Part shown: positions 45,651 to 54,581 of the stretch, piece by piece
Numbering within the stretch: the stretch's first letter is position 1
Layout: the number at the start of each line of letters is the position of its first letter
NCBI RefSeq assembly: GCF_000282975.1
Contig: NZ_ALJC01000120.1
Span: forward strand, 39,742 to 103,741
DNA length: 64,000 bases
Direction of reading: 5' to 3'
Origin: Pseudomonas psychrophila HA-4
GTDB taxonomy: Bacteria > Pseudomonadota > Gammaproteobacteria > Pseudomonadales > Pseudomonadaceae
Translations under genes and position numbers: made by a program
The notes under the pieces: model-generated
Told to the model about the DNA's origin: nothing
The model's database searches: none
What the model saw: only the letters and a program-made list of their open reading frames with translations

Positions 45651-46058
45651 TTAATACCCCGGCAACACCGGCACCGGGCGCTTGTCGTCATCAATGGCGA
45701 CAAAACTGAACAAGCCCTGGATCGCCAGTTCACGGCCATCACAGCTCATGCTCTCGACATACACTTCGACCTCTACCTTGAGGCTGGTATTGCCCACTTT
45801 AACCACGCGGCCAATCAACTCGACAATCGAGCCCGCTGCAATCGGGTGGTTGAAGTCGATGCGGTCGGTCGAGACGGTGACCAGCGGCAAACGGCAAAAA
45901 CGTGTCGCTGCGATGAACGAGACTTCGTCCATCCAAGCCAACGCAGTGCCGCCAAATAAGGTGTTGTGGTGGTTGGTGGTCGAGGGGAATACGGCTTTGG
46001 TGATGCGGGTGACGGACAATTCTGTACGGCGGTGGATCTCTTGCTCACGCGAAGTCAT
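45651..46058 (-). CDS. Acyl-CoA thioesterase, hotdog fold (YciA-like)
   Basis: A 135-residue cytoplasmic thioesterase of the hotdog family, hydrolysing acyl-CoA. The YciA-type core HHNTLFGGTALAWMDEVSF (near 31-49) carries the expected catalytic Asp. The length is normal for the family. It lies 96 bp downstream of rplS, behind that operon's terminator, and so should have its own promoter. Confidence 0.9.
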   Translation of the reverse strand: MTSREQEIHRRTELSVTRITKAVFPSTTNHHNTLFGGTALAWMDEVSFIAATRFCRLPLVTVSTDRIDFNHPIAAGSIVELIGRVVKVGNTSLKVEVEVYVESMSCDGRELAIQGLFSFVAIDDDKRPVPVLPGY

Positions 46059-46107
46059 GCTTTTTACTACCTACAACTGGACAAAGGTCTGACAAATTTC
46101 AGGCAAC

Positions 46108-46135
46108 AAAAAAGCAGCCCGAAGGCTGCTTTTTT
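46108..46135 (-). terminator. Intrinsic terminator after rplS
   Basis: AAAAAAGCAGCC and GGCTGCTTTTTT enclose CGAA. It lies 19 nt past the rplS stop and ends the rpsP-rimM-trmD-rplS operon. Confidence 0.95.
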
Positions 46136-46154
46136 CTGCATCGGGAAGCTGGAC

Positions 46155-46505
46155 TTAAGCCAGTTTTTCCTTGATGCGAGCTGCTTTACCGGACAGGTCA
46201 CGCAGGTAGTACAGCTTGGCTTTACGAACGTCACCGCGACGCTTCACAGCCATGCTGTCGATTTGCGGGCTGTAGGTCTGGAAAGTACGCTCTACGCCAA
46301 CACCGTTGGAGATTTTACGAACAGTGAAAGCACTGTTCACGCCACGGTTACGCTTGGCAATCACTACACCTTCGAAAGCTTGCAGACGCGAACGATCGCC
46401 TTCCTTCACTTTCACCTGAACGACAATGGTGTCGCCCGGGGCAAAAGGAGGGATCTCTTTGGTCATCTGCTCTGCTTCGAGTGCAAGGATGATTTTGTTA
46501 GTCAT
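46155..46505 (-). CDS. rplS: 50S ribosomal protein L19
   Basis: A 116-residue L19, located at the 30S-50S interface. Typical stretches are PPFAPGDTIVVQVKVKEGDR near 19-38 and the C-terminal RRGDVRKAKLYYLRD. It is last of the four-gene rpsP operon, 45 nt after trmD. Confidence 0.98.
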   Translation of the reverse strand: MTNKIILALEAEQMTKEIPPFAPGDTIVVQVKVKEGDRSRLQAFEGVVIAKRNRGVNSAFTVRKISNGVGVERTFQTYSPQIDSMAVKRRGDVRKAKLYYLRDLSGKAARIKEKLA

Positions 46506-46550
46506 GCTGTGCTCCTAAGGTAGATCGTCTGATCTACCATCGATACGTTG

Positions 46551-47303
46551 TTAACTATCGTCCCGCGCGAGGATGTATTCCTCGAGCAGCTTCTTCTCTT
46601 CTCCAGAAAGCGAGCGGCTTTCCAGAAGATCGGCGCGTCGTTCAAAGGTCCGCCCAAGGGACTGCTGTAAACGCCAACGCCGGATGTGTGCATGATTGCC
46701 ACTTAGCAATACGTCGGGAACACGCTGATCCGCATACACCTCCGGTCGGGTGTAGTGCGGGCAATCCAGCAGACCATCCGTAAAGGAATCTTCCTCGGCG
46801 GAGTCCGCATGCCCTAAAGCTCCGGGCAGCAGTCGTGTAACCGCATCAATCAGAACCATCGCCGGTAGCTCGCCACCGGAAAGTACATAGTCACCAATCG
46901 ACCACTCTTCATCGACATAAGTGTTTATAAAACGCTCGTCAATGCCTTCATAGCGACCTGCAATGAGGATTAATGCTTCCTCATTCGCCAGCTCGCGTAC
47001 CGCCGACTGATTCAGTTGACGGCCTTGGGGCGACAGGTAAATAACCTTCGCCGCCTCTCCGGCTGCTTCTCTGGCCTGAACCAGTGCATCTTCCAGAGGC
47101 TTGATCTTCATCACCATGCCCGGACCACCGCCAAATGGGCGATCGTCCACAGTGTGATGTCGGTCCGTTGTGTAGTCCCGCGGATTCCAACAGGTGAGCT
47201 GCAAGAGCCCTTGTTTCACCGCACGACTAGTGATGCCGTAGTCGCTGATGGCGGAAAACATTTCGGGAAACAAACTGATCACTTCTACGCGCAATTTAGC
47301 CAC
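46551..47303 (-). CDS. trmD: tRNA (guanine37-N1)-methyltransferase TrmD
   Basis: A 250-residue SPOUT-class methyltransferase making m1G37, which prevents frameshifting. The knotted SAM site includes YLSPQGRQL (near 90), AGRYEGIDERF (near 115) and SIGDYVLSGGELPA (near 135). The start is a GTG at 47303, two nt after the rimM stop, giving the P. aeruginosa-like N-terminus; the longer frame adds 22 residues overlapping rimM. Confidence 0.96.
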   Translation of the reverse strand: MAKLRVEVISLFPEMFSAISDYGITSRAVKQGLLQLTCWNPRDYTTDRHHTVDDRPFGGGPGMVMKIKPLEDALVQAREAAGEAAKVIYLSPQGRQLNQSAVRELANEEALILIAGRYEGIDERFINTYVDEEWSIGDYVLSGGELPAMVLIDAVTRLLPGALGHADSAEEDSFTDGLLDCPHYTRPEVYADQRVPDVLLSGNHAHIRRWRLQQSLGRTFERRADLLESRSLSGEEKKLLEEYILARDDS

Positions 47304-47305
47304 GC

Positions 47306-47845
47306 TTAGAAGTCCGCATCCCAATCCACCTTCATCTCGCCAGCTTGCAGGTCGATGCTCAACACGCATTGCTCTGTATAGGGCAACAAGCGATCGCGAT
47401 CGTCCAGGCTACCTGGGCAAGGTTTGACTTCCATGACATCGTTCGAGCCAGTTTCCATCAGATCAACGACCTTTCCGAGCAATTGCCCTTCGAGGTTGGT
47501 CACTTTAAGACCCTGCAGCTGGTACCAGTAGTACTCGCCTTCGGTCAGTTCAGGAAACAGGTTGCGTGGCACACAGATCTCAAATTCGCGGAGAAGACCA
47601 GCTTCATCACGATCATCAAGACCTTTGAGCTTCACGACCAGAAACTTGCCGTTATGAGAACGGCCACTGACCAGCTCTGCCTGTCGTACATCATTGCCGC
47701 GCCGAAGCGTCAGCTTTTTGTAGTCCAACAGGTTATCAATTGGATCCGTAAAGGAATAAACCTTCACTTCGCCGCGCACGCCGTGAATGGAGTAGATTTT
47801 GCCGATAACGATCAAATCATCAGCAGTTTCAGGCGTCACGCTCAT
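47306..47845 (-). CDS. rimM: 16S rRNA processing protein RimM
   Basis: A 179-residue 30S maturation factor that binds S19 near the head of the subunit. An N-terminal RimM barrel (IGKIYSIHGVRGEVKVYSFT near 12-31) and a PRC-barrel domain (LFPELTEGEYYWYQLQGL near 97-114) are visible. It is 5 nt after rpsP in the operon. Confidence 0.97.
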   Translation of the reverse strand: MSVTPETADDLIVIGKIYSIHGVRGEVKVYSFTDPIDNLLDYKKLTLRRGNDVRQAELVSGRSHNGKFLVVKLKGLDDRDEAGLLREFEICVPRNLFPELTEGEYYWYQLQGLKVTNLEGQLLGKVVDLMETGSNDVMEVKPCPGSLDDRDRLLPYTEQCVLSIDLQAGEMKVDWDADF

Positions 47846-47850
47846 ATTGC

Positions 47851-48102
47851 TCAGGCCGCAGCCTTAGCGTTTTCTTTAACCAGCTGAGCAACACGCTCAG
47901 ACAGTTGAGCACCAACGCTCAGCCAGTAGGCGAGGCGGTCTTCTTTAACGGAGAAACGAACTTCTTGACCACGAGCAACCGGGTTGAAGAAGCCAATTTG
48001 TTCCTTGTGGGAACCGTCACGTGGGTTACGGCTGTCGGTAACGGTCAAGTGGTAAAACGGGCGCTTTTTGGAGCCGCCAAGGGCAAGACGGATTGTTAGC
48101 AT
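47851..48102 (-). CDS. rpsP: 30S ribosomal protein S16
   Basis: An 83-residue S16 (MLTIRLALGGSKKRPFYHLT) at the head of the operon. An AGGAA site precedes the ATG. It is a normal, full-length copy. Confidence 0.98.
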   Translation of the reverse strand: MLTIRLALGGSKKRPFYHLTVTDSRNPRDGSHKEQIGFFNPVARGQEVRFSVKEDRLAYWLSVGAQLSERVAQLVKENAKAAA

Positions 48103-48174
48103 GTGAACATCGTTCCTGTAGTCGGTGCTGCAAATCTAAATGCACAGCGGGCATAGGTGCCCGAAAGGCCGCAT

Positions 48175-48202
48175 ATTCTAAGGAATATCCGGACTTTTGC
48201 AA
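48175..48202 (-). promoter_or_regulatory. Candidate sigma-70 promoter of the rpsP operon
   Basis: On the minus strand TTGCAA (48202-48197) and TAGAAT (48180-48175) are separated by 16 nt, placing the start near 48168 and leaving a leader of about 65 nt. The match is good but untested. Confidence 0.55.
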
Positions 48203-48304
48203 ATGTCTTTTTCTGGCGCCTATCGGCGTGCCATGTAGATTTGCTATAAGGCCGCCACGAATGACGGCAGGTCAGCTCCCGCACAGCGCGGGTTTGCTGG
48301 GTGT

Positions 48305-48343
48305 CTCGCAGGGCTGCGAGTTACCCGCACGCAAGCGTGCGGG
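48305..48343 (-). terminator. Two hairpins downstream of ffh
   Basis: CCCGCACGC and its complement (48324-48332 with 48335-48343) form a 9-bp stem 9 nt past the ffh stop; CTCGCAG and CTGCGAG (48305-48320) form a second. Neither has a clear T-run, so they may stabilise the 3' end or be a weak terminator. Confidence 0.5.
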
Positions 48344-48351
48344 CGGGTAAT

Positions 48352-49728
48352 TTACATTTTTGGCATGCCGCCGCCGGGCATCATTGAGCCCATGCCACGC
48401 ATCATTTTCGCCATTCCGCCTTTGGCAGAGAATTTTTTCATCATCTTTTGCATCTGCTTGTGCTGCTTAATCAAGCGGCCGATGTCCTGCACCTGCGTGC
48501 CGGAACCCATGGCAATACGACGCTTGCGCGAACCGCTGATCAGGTCAGGGTCACGACGCTCGGCTGGAGTCATGGAGTTGATGATGGCTTCCATTTGCTT
48601 GAACTGCTTTTCTGCTGCGCCCTGGGCATTGCCCATTTGCGCCAGATTCACACCACCCATGTTCGGCAGTTTGTCCATGAGACCGCCAAGGCCGCCCATG
48701 TTTTTCATCTGTTGCAGTTGGTCCCGGAAGTCTTCGAGGTCGAAGCCTTTGCCTTTCTTGAGCTTTTTAGCCAGTTTGTCGGCTTTATCTTTATCGAGCG
48801 TCTGTTCTGCTTGCTCGATAAGGCTGAGCACGTCGCCCATGCCCAAGATGCGCGAAGCAATACGATCTGGGTGGAACGGTTCGAGCGCGTCGCTCTTCTC
48901 GCCCATACCGATGAACTTGATCGGCTTGCCAGTGATCGAGCGCACGGAGAGCGCCGCACCGCCACGAGCATCACCGTCGACCTTGGTCAGGATCACACCG
49001 GTCAACGGCAGCGCATCACCAAAAGCCTTGGCCGTGTTGGCGGCATCCTGACCGGTCATAGCATCGACCACGAACAGGGTTTCTGCAGGCTTGACTGCCG
49101 CGTGCAGCGCTTGGATCTCGGCCATCATCTCGGCGTCGACGTGCAAACGACCGGCGGTATCGACGATTACGACATCAATAAACTTGAGCTTGGCTTCATT
49201 AATAGCCGCTTGTGCGATGGCCACAGGCTTTTGGCTGATATCGGACGGGAAGAACGTAACGCCCACTTCGCCCGCCAGGGTTTCCAGCTGTTTGATCGCG
49301 GCCGGACGATAAACGTCGACCGAGACCACCATCACGGTTTTCTTTTTGCGCTCTTTAAGGAAACGCGCCAGCTTGCCAGCGGTGGTGGTTTTACCCGCCC
49401 CCTGCAAACCAGCCATTAAAACGACAGCAGGCGGCGTGACATTGAGGACGAGGTCCTCGTTGGCAGCGCCCATCAGGCTTTCGAGTTCAGCCTGAACAAT
49501 TTTCACAAACGCCTGACCCGGCGTCAGGCTGCGCGACACTTCTGTGCCGACCGCGCGCTCTTTGACCGAGTTGACGAAGTCTTTGACCACTGGCAAAGCC
49601 ACGTCGGCTTCCAGCAACGCCATGCGTACTTCACGCAGGGTATCTTTGATGTTGTCCTCGGTCAGCTTGGCCTTGCCGGTGACATGGCGCAGCGTCTGCG
49701 AGAGACGATCGGTTAAATTTTCAAACAT
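48352..49728 (-). CDS. ffh: Signal recognition particle protein Ffh
   Basis: A 458-residue SRP GTPase that binds signal sequences with the 4.5S RNA and delivers ribosomes to FtsY. The P-loop is GLQGAGKTTTAGKLA (near 105), the GTPase motif DTAGRLH (near 190) and TKVDGDARGGAALS (near 250), and the C-terminal M domain is Met-rich (MMRGMGSMMPGGGMPKM). The start was set to MFENLTDRLS at 49728. It is divergent from the ypjD-like gene. Confidence 0.97.
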   Translation of the reverse strand: MFENLTDRLSQTLRHVTGKAKLTEDNIKDTLREVRMALLEADVALPVVKDFVNSVKERAVGTEVSRSLTPGQAFVKIVQAELESLMGAANEDLVLNVTPPAVVLMAGLQGAGKTTTAGKLARFLKERKKKTVMVVSVDVYRPAAIKQLETLAGEVGVTFFPSDISQKPVAIAQAAINEAKLKFIDVVIVDTAGRLHVDAEMMAEIQALHAAVKPAETLFVVDAMTGQDAANTAKAFGDALPLTGVILTKVDGDARGGAALSVRSITGKPIKFIGMGEKSDALEPFHPDRIASRILGMGDVLSLIEQAEQTLDKDKADKLAKKLKKGKGFDLEDFRDQLQQMKNMGGLGGLMDKLPNMGGVNLAQMGNAQGAAEKQFKQMEAIINSMTPAERRDPDLISGSRKRRIAMGSGTQVQDIGRLIKQHKQMQKMMKKFSAKGGMAKMMRGMGSMMPGGGMPKM

Positions 49729-49935
49729 GCGCGATCCTTTCAGGCCCAAAGTAGACCGGGGTTATTGCGGCCCAGCCCGTGTAAAACTGACGCTCGGCGA
49801 GCCTGCGGCGTGGGCAGGTCGCGGATTATAGCGAAGACTGGCCGCGGCGGACACCATGCCGTCGCTTAAGTGGTCTTTCGTGTACAGGCTGTTGTATGCC
49901 AAACTCAGCCCTTTCGGGCTTGCCTAACAGGATTT

Positions 49936-50748
49936 ATGCTCCCCTTGTCACCCAGTTTGCTACCTAGCCTCGCCGCCGCCTGCTTATATGCCGCTGCGAC
50001 CTTCTATCAAGGCTCTTGCCTGCGTCAGGGCACCAAGGCAAACAAACGCCTGTTGGTGACGCTTGGCATCCTCGCCGTCATCGTCCACGCTGCGAGCCTG
50101 TATACGCACTTACTGAGCCCTGCCGGTCTTGAGCTGGACTTTTTCAGCGCGGCCAGCCTGATTGCTGTGGCGGTGATTATCGTGACGCTCATTGCCTGCG
50201 CACGAATACCGGTCGAGAACCTGCTGCTGCTTCTCTATCCACTGGGAATGCTAACGGTGCTGTTATCCGAGTTCGCGCCAGCCGGTACTGTCCAGATCGT
50301 CAATGAAGAGCCAGGGATCCTGCTGCACATTTTGCTGTCGATCTTGGCTTACGGCATGTTCACCATCGCCGTATTCCAGGCCTTGCTGCTGTCGTTGCAG
50401 AACTACCAGCTCAAGCACAAGCACCCAAAGGGCCTGATCAAAAACTTCCCGCCGCTGCAAACCATGGAAAGCCTGCTGTTTGGCTTCCTTTGGGCCGGTT
50501 GGTCGCTGCTGTCTCTGTCGTTGATTTCCGGCTGGGTATTTCTCGGCAACCTGTTTGCGCAGCATTTGGTTCACAAAACCTTGCTAGCCTGCCTCGCCTG
50601 GGTGGTCTTCAGCGTGCTGCTGTGGGGGCGAAATCACCTCGGCTGGCGCGGACACAAAGCCATTCGCTGGACGCTAGCTGGTTTCTGCCTGTTAATGCTG
50701 GCGTACTTTGGCAGCAAACTGGTTCGCGAATACATTCTGCATATCTGA
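49936..50748 (+). CDS. ypjD: CcsA-like cytochrome c assembly membrane protein (YpjD)
   Basis: A 270-residue inner-membrane protein with about eight segments of the cytochrome-c-assembly (CcsA/CcmC-type) family. The tryptophan-rich stretch GFLWAGWSLLSLSLISGWVF near 193-212 is typical. Next to ffh and upstream of a CorB-like gene it matches E. coli YpjD, which has been linked with CorB-type magnesium proteins. Its role is not established. The ATG at 49936 was preferred; an upstream 22-residue extension has no support. Confidence 0.86.
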   Translation: MLPLSPSLLPSLAAACLYAAATFYQGSCLRQGTKANKRLLVTLGILAVIVHAASLYTHLLSPAGLELDFFSAASLIAVAVIIVTLIACARIPVENLLLLLYPLGMLTVLLSEFAPAGTVQIVNEEPGILLHILLSILAYGMFTIAVFQALLLSLQNYQLKHKHPKGLIKNFPPLQTMESLLFGFLWAGWSLLSLSLISGWVFLGNLFAQHLVHKTLLACLAWVVFSVLLWGRNHLGWRGHKAIRWTLAGFCLLMLAYFGSKLVREYILHI

Positions 50749-50760
50749 CGGGCGATAAAA

Positions 50761-51639
50761 ATGGATAGCTTGCCCCACGGGCCAATGCTCGCAGTATTGG
50801 CCCTGCTGTTTCTGGGACTGGGTTTTTTTATTGGCAAGACTTCGCGCAACAAGGCCATCAAGGGACATCGCGACGAACCTCTGCAGACTCACAGCGAAAA
50901 CTCTGAGGGCGACGCCGAGCAGGCCAATGGCCGTACTACGCTGATTTCGGGCATTCATGCGCTGGACAACATCACCGTCAACGACATCCTGATTCCACGC
51001 AGTGACGTTGAAGGGCTCAATCTGGACGACTCCATTGACGAGTTGATTGAGCAGCTGCGCCTCACCAAGCGCACCCGCCTGCCGGTTTTTCATAACGACA
51101 TAAACCAGGTCGAGGCCATCCTCAACACCCGGCATATCCAACACATGTTGCCCGACGCCAGCCTGACCAAAGAAGCATTGCTTGCGGTGTGCCACGAACC
51201 GTACTTCGTCCCAGAAAGCACCCCGCTGCAACTGCAACTGCTCAACTTCCACAAACAGCAACGCCGAATGGGCGTGGTGGTTGACGAATACGGCGAAGTA
51301 CTCGGCATCGTGACCCTCGAAGACATTCTTGAAGAAATCGTCGGCGAATTTGAAAACGAGCAAAATCTCGACAACCCTCATATTGAGCCGCTCCCGGACG
51401 GCCGCTTTGTGGTGGATGGCGCTGCCTCTATTCGCGAGCTAAATAAAAGCCTGGGCTGGCACCTGCCCAGCGATGGCCCGAAAACCCTTAACGGGCTGGT
51501 CACCGAAGCACTGGAAACCATTCCAGAAAGCACCGTTTGCCTGAAGATCGGCCGCTACCGCCTAGAAATTCTCGCGACGGAAGAAAACCGCGTGAGCCGC
51601 GTACTGATCTGGCACGACAGCGTCAAGCCCGCGGCTTAA
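50761..51639 (+). CDS. CorB-like CBS/CorC domain protein with reduced membrane domain
   Basis: A 292-residue protein with a single N-terminal membrane segment (about 8-25), a short polar linker, a CBS-domain pair (about 70-190; MGVVVDEYGEVLGIVTLEDI near 177-196) and a CorC/HlyC C-terminal domain (about 205-285). E. coli CorB (YfjD) occupies this position after ypjD but has a four-segment CNNM/DUF21 domain and about 420 residues. The reading frame is otherwise intact, so the loss looks like an in-frame deletion or an evolved soluble-type variant. It starts 12 nt after ypjD and is cotranscribed. Confidence 0.87.
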   Translation: MDSLPHGPMLAVLALLFLGLGFFIGKTSRNKAIKGHRDEPLQTHSENSEGDAEQANGRTTLISGIHALDNITVNDILIPRSDVEGLNLDDSIDELIEQLRLTKRTRLPVFHNDINQVEAILNTRHIQHMLPDASLTKEALLAVCHEPYFVPESTPLQLQLLNFHKQQRRMGVVVDEYGEVLGIVTLEDILEEIVGEFENEQNLDNPHIEPLPDGRFVVDGAASIRELNKSLGWHLPSDGPKTLNGLVTEALETIPESTVCLKIGRYRLEILATEENRVSRVLIWHDSVKPAA

Positions 51640-51898
51640 TCGCCGCGTAAGGTCTTGTTACATTCGAACAGGGCTCCCTATAATCATCGCGCTTACCCAA
51701 GCCCCGTCGACACGCGTGCTACCCGCACCCAGCGCTGTTGACGGGTTGCTTTATGCAACATCGGCGCACGCTCCCATCCCGAACTGCGTTTGCACCTGCC
51801 CTTATCCATAGGGCCCTTCGACCATAAAAATTGCTCTGGTACAGACGGCCGCAAAGGCTGATTCGACCCAGAAGCTCATAACTGTCAGGGATATGCGC

Positions 51899-53215
51899 AT
51901 GACCACCAGCACCACTTACAGCGAAGCCTCGTCCGACAAGCCGGTCAATTCCGCTACCCGCGTCGCGACAGCCAGTTTTATTGGCACGGCCATCGAGTTC
52001 TACGACTTCTATGTGTATGCCACGGCGGCTGCACTGGTCATCGGCCCGGTATTTTTCCCGCAAACCTCTGGCACAGCGCAAATGCTGTCGGCCTTCCTAA
52101 CCTTTGGTATCGCCTTTCTTGCACGCCCGCTGGGTTCATTTTTATTCGGCCATTTCGGTGACCGAGTCGGACGTAAATCCACCTTGGTCGCCTCCTTGCT
52201 ATTGATGGGCGTGTGTACCACCTTGATCGGCGTGCTGCCGGGTTACGCCACGATTGGCGCCTGGGCCCCGATTCTGCTGTGCGTGCTGCGCTTCGGCCAA
52301 GGCCTGGGGCTGGGTGGCGAATGGGGCGGCGCGGCATTACTGGCCACCGAGAACGCACCGAAAGGCAAACGCGCCTGGTTCGGCATGTTCCCGCAGTTAG
52401 GCCCGTCTATTGGCTTTCTGGCCGCCAACGGCTTGTTCCTGATACTGGCCATGTCTCTTAGCGACGAGCAGTTCCGCTCATGGGGCTGGCGGATTCCGTT
52501 CCTGCTAAGCGCCGCGCTGGTGATGGTCGGCCTGTATGTGCGCCTGAAGCTGGAAGAAACCCCAGTGTTCTCCAAGGCCGTGGCGCAGCACGAACGGGTG
52601 AAAATGCCGGTCGTCGAACTCTTTGCGCAATATTGGGCACCGATGTTGCTGGGCGCCGCCTCGATGGTGGTGTGCTATGCGCTGTTCTATATCTCAACGG
52701 TGTTTTCGCTGAGCTACGGCATTTCAACACTGGGTTACACCCGCGAGACATTCCTCGGCCTGCTGTGCTTTGCCGTGCTGTTTATGGCCGCCGCGACGCC
52801 GCTGTCGGCGTGGGCCAGCGATCGTTACGGGCGCAAGCCGGTGTTAGTGGTCGGAGGCGTACTGGCAATTCTGTCTGGTTTTTTGATGGAACCGCTGCTC
52901 ACTCACGGCACCACGTGGGGCGTGGCGCTGTTCTTATGCATTGAGCTGTTTTTGATGGGCGTGACTTTTGCCCCCATGGGCGCCCTGCTCCCGGAACTGT
53001 TCCCGACCCGTGTGCGTTACACCGGCGCCTCTGCGGCCTATAACCTCGGCGGGATTGTTGGTGCATCGGCTGCACCGTTCTTCGCCCAGAAGCTGGTGGC
53101 GATGGGCGGTTTGAGCTGGGTAGGCGGCTATGTCTCGGGCGCAGCAGTGCTCAGCTTGATCGCTGTGCTGTGCCTGAAGGAAACCAGAGAAGCGGACCTG
53201 AATAAGGTGGCTTAA
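51899..53215 (+). CDS. MFS transporter, metabolite:H+ symporter (MHS) family
   Basis: A 438-residue transporter with 12 membrane segments of the MHS family (ShiA/KgtP/ProP relatives). The N-terminal FIGTAIEFYDFYVYATAAAL and the loop-2 signature GHFGDRVGRKSTL (near 79-91) plus RFGQGLGLGGEWGGAALL are characteristic. Substrate may be a carboxylate or betaine-like compound; not decidable here. The second of two nearby ATGs was chosen because AGGG lies 8 nt before it. The 259-bp gap upstream holds no other gene. Confidence 0.9.
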   Translation: MTTSTTYSEASSDKPVNSATRVATASFIGTAIEFYDFYVYATAAALVIGPVFFPQTSGTAQMLSAFLTFGIAFLARPLGSFLFGHFGDRVGRKSTLVASLLLMGVCTTLIGVLPGYATIGAWAPILLCVLRFGQGLGLGGEWGGAALLATENAPKGKRAWFGMFPQLGPSIGFLAANGLFLILAMSLSDEQFRSWGWRIPFLLSAALVMVGLYVRLKLEETPVFSKAVAQHERVKMPVVELFAQYWAPMLLGAASMVVCYALFYISTVFSLSYGISTLGYTRETFLGLLCFAVLFMAAATPLSAWASDRYGRKPVLVVGGVLAILSGFLMEPLLTHGTTWGVALFLCIELFLMGVTFAPMGALLPELFPTRVRYTGASAAYNLGGIVGASAAPFFAQKLVAMGGLSWVGGYVSGAAVLSLIAVLCLKETREADLNKVA

Positions 53216-53225
53216 TCGGGGATGT

Positions 53226-53304
53226 GTAGTCGCTGCCGAGGCACGAAGGCTGCGAGCTCTTAACGATTAAAAGCTCGCAGGCTTCGTGCCTCGGCAGCGA
53301 CTAC
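53226..53304. repeat. Near-perfect 79-nt palindrome between convergent MFS and purT genes
   Basis: Arms of 33 bp starting GTAGTCGCTGCCGAGGCACG (53226-53258) and the complement (53272-53304) differ by one base; the centre (TTAACGATTAA) is itself nearly self-complementary. It lies 10 nt past the MFS stop and 14 nt before the purT stop, so it is positioned as a two-way terminator or REP-class element. Confidence 0.9.
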
Positions 53305-53318
53305 GGGGGCATTGTCTA

Positions 53319-54500
53319 TTACAGCTCTACGACAACCGCTTGGGCGGCGCGAGTGGCTTTGGCGCGAGCCGCTTCAATCGACTCATCACGGGCCAGGGCA
53401 ACGCCCATGCGGCGCTGGCCATTGACTTCTGGCTTGCCAAACAAGCGCAGCGCGGTGTCCGGCTCGCTCAGAGCGGCGCCGAGGTTGGCGAATGCGGTCT
53501 GGGTCGACTGGCCTTCTACCAAGATCACTGCCGATGCCGATGGGCCGAACTGACGGATCAACGGGATCGGCAAGCCCAGAATGGCGCGGGCATGCAGTGC
53601 AAACTGCGACAAATCTTGGGAAATCAGGGTAACCAGACCGGTGTCATGGGGACGCGGCGACACTTCGCTGAACCATACCTGATCGCCTTTGATAAACAGC
53701 TCAACGCCAAACAGCCCACGACCGCCCAACGCTTCAGTCACTGCCTTGGCGACACGCTCGGACTCGGCCAGTGCAATCGGGCTCATGGCTTGCGGCTGCC
53801 AGGATTCTTGATAATCGCCCTTTTCTTGACGATGACCGACTGGCGCACAGAAGGTTGTGCCGCCGATGTGGCGCACGGTGAGCAAGGTGATTTCGTAGTC
53901 GAAGTCGATAAAGCCTTCGATGATGACCCGACCTTTGCCCGCACGACCGCCTTCTTGTGCGTAATCCCAGGCTTTTTGTACATCGTCAGTGCTGCGCAGC
54001 AGGCTTTGACCTTTGCCCGAGGAACTCATCACCGGCTTGACCACACACGGGAAGCCCAAGTCCTGAACAGCCTTGCTGTAATCCTCAAAGGTGTCAGCAA
54101 AGTGGTAAGGCGAGGTAGGCAGGTCTAGCTCTTCTGCCGCCAGACGACGGATACCTTCGCGGTTCATGGTTAGCGACGTAGCACGGGCAGTCGGGATAAC
54201 GTTGAACCCTTCAGCTTCGAGCTCGACCAGGGTCGCGGTGGCGATGGCTTCGATTTCCGGAACGATGTAGTGCGGCTTTTCCAGTTCGATCACGGCACGC
54301 AGTGCCGCACCATCCAGCATGTTGATCACGTGGCTGCGGTGTGCAACCTGCATGGCCGGTGCGTTGGCGTAACGATCAACTGCAATCACTTCAACGCCCA
54401 AGCGCTGCAATTCGATGACGACTTCTTTACCCAGCTCGCCGCAGCCGCACAGCAATACGCGAGTCGCGGTCGGCGACAGTGGAGTTCCGATACGGGTCAT
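53319..54500 (-). CDS. purT: Formate-dependent GAR transformylase PurT
   Basis: A 393-residue ATP-grasp enzyme that makes formyl-GAR from GAR, formate and ATP in purine synthesis, an alternative to folate-dependent PurN. The Rossmann-like start RVLLCGCGELGKEVVIELQR, MSSSGKGQSLLR (near 158) and VELFIKGDQVWFSEVSPRPH (near 270) are diagnostic. Monocistronic. Confidence 0.97.
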   Translation of the reverse strand: MTRIGTPLSPTATRVLLCGCGELGKEVVIELQRLGVEVIAVDRYANAPAMQVAHRSHVINMLDGAALRAVIELEKPHYIVPEIEAIATATLVELEAEGFNVIPTARATSLTMNREGIRRLAAEELDLPTSPYHFADTFEDYSKAVQDLGFPCVVKPVMSSSGKGQSLLRSTDDVQKAWDYAQEGGRAGKGRVIIEGFIDFDYEITLLTVRHIGGTTFCAPVGHRQEKGDYQESWQPQAMSPIALAESERVAKAVTEALGGRGLFGVELFIKGDQVWFSEVSPRPHDTGLVTLISQDLSQFALHARAILGLPIPLIRQFGPSASAVILVEGQSTQTAFANLGAALSEPDTALRLFGKPEVNGQRRMGVALARDESIEAARAKATRAAQAVVVEL

Positions 54501-54581
54501 TTCAGGTCCTCAAGGAAGCAAATCATCGAAGGCGCTCGCAACGCTCGCGCCTGCTGGGAAGAAAGGCGGCATTTTACATGA

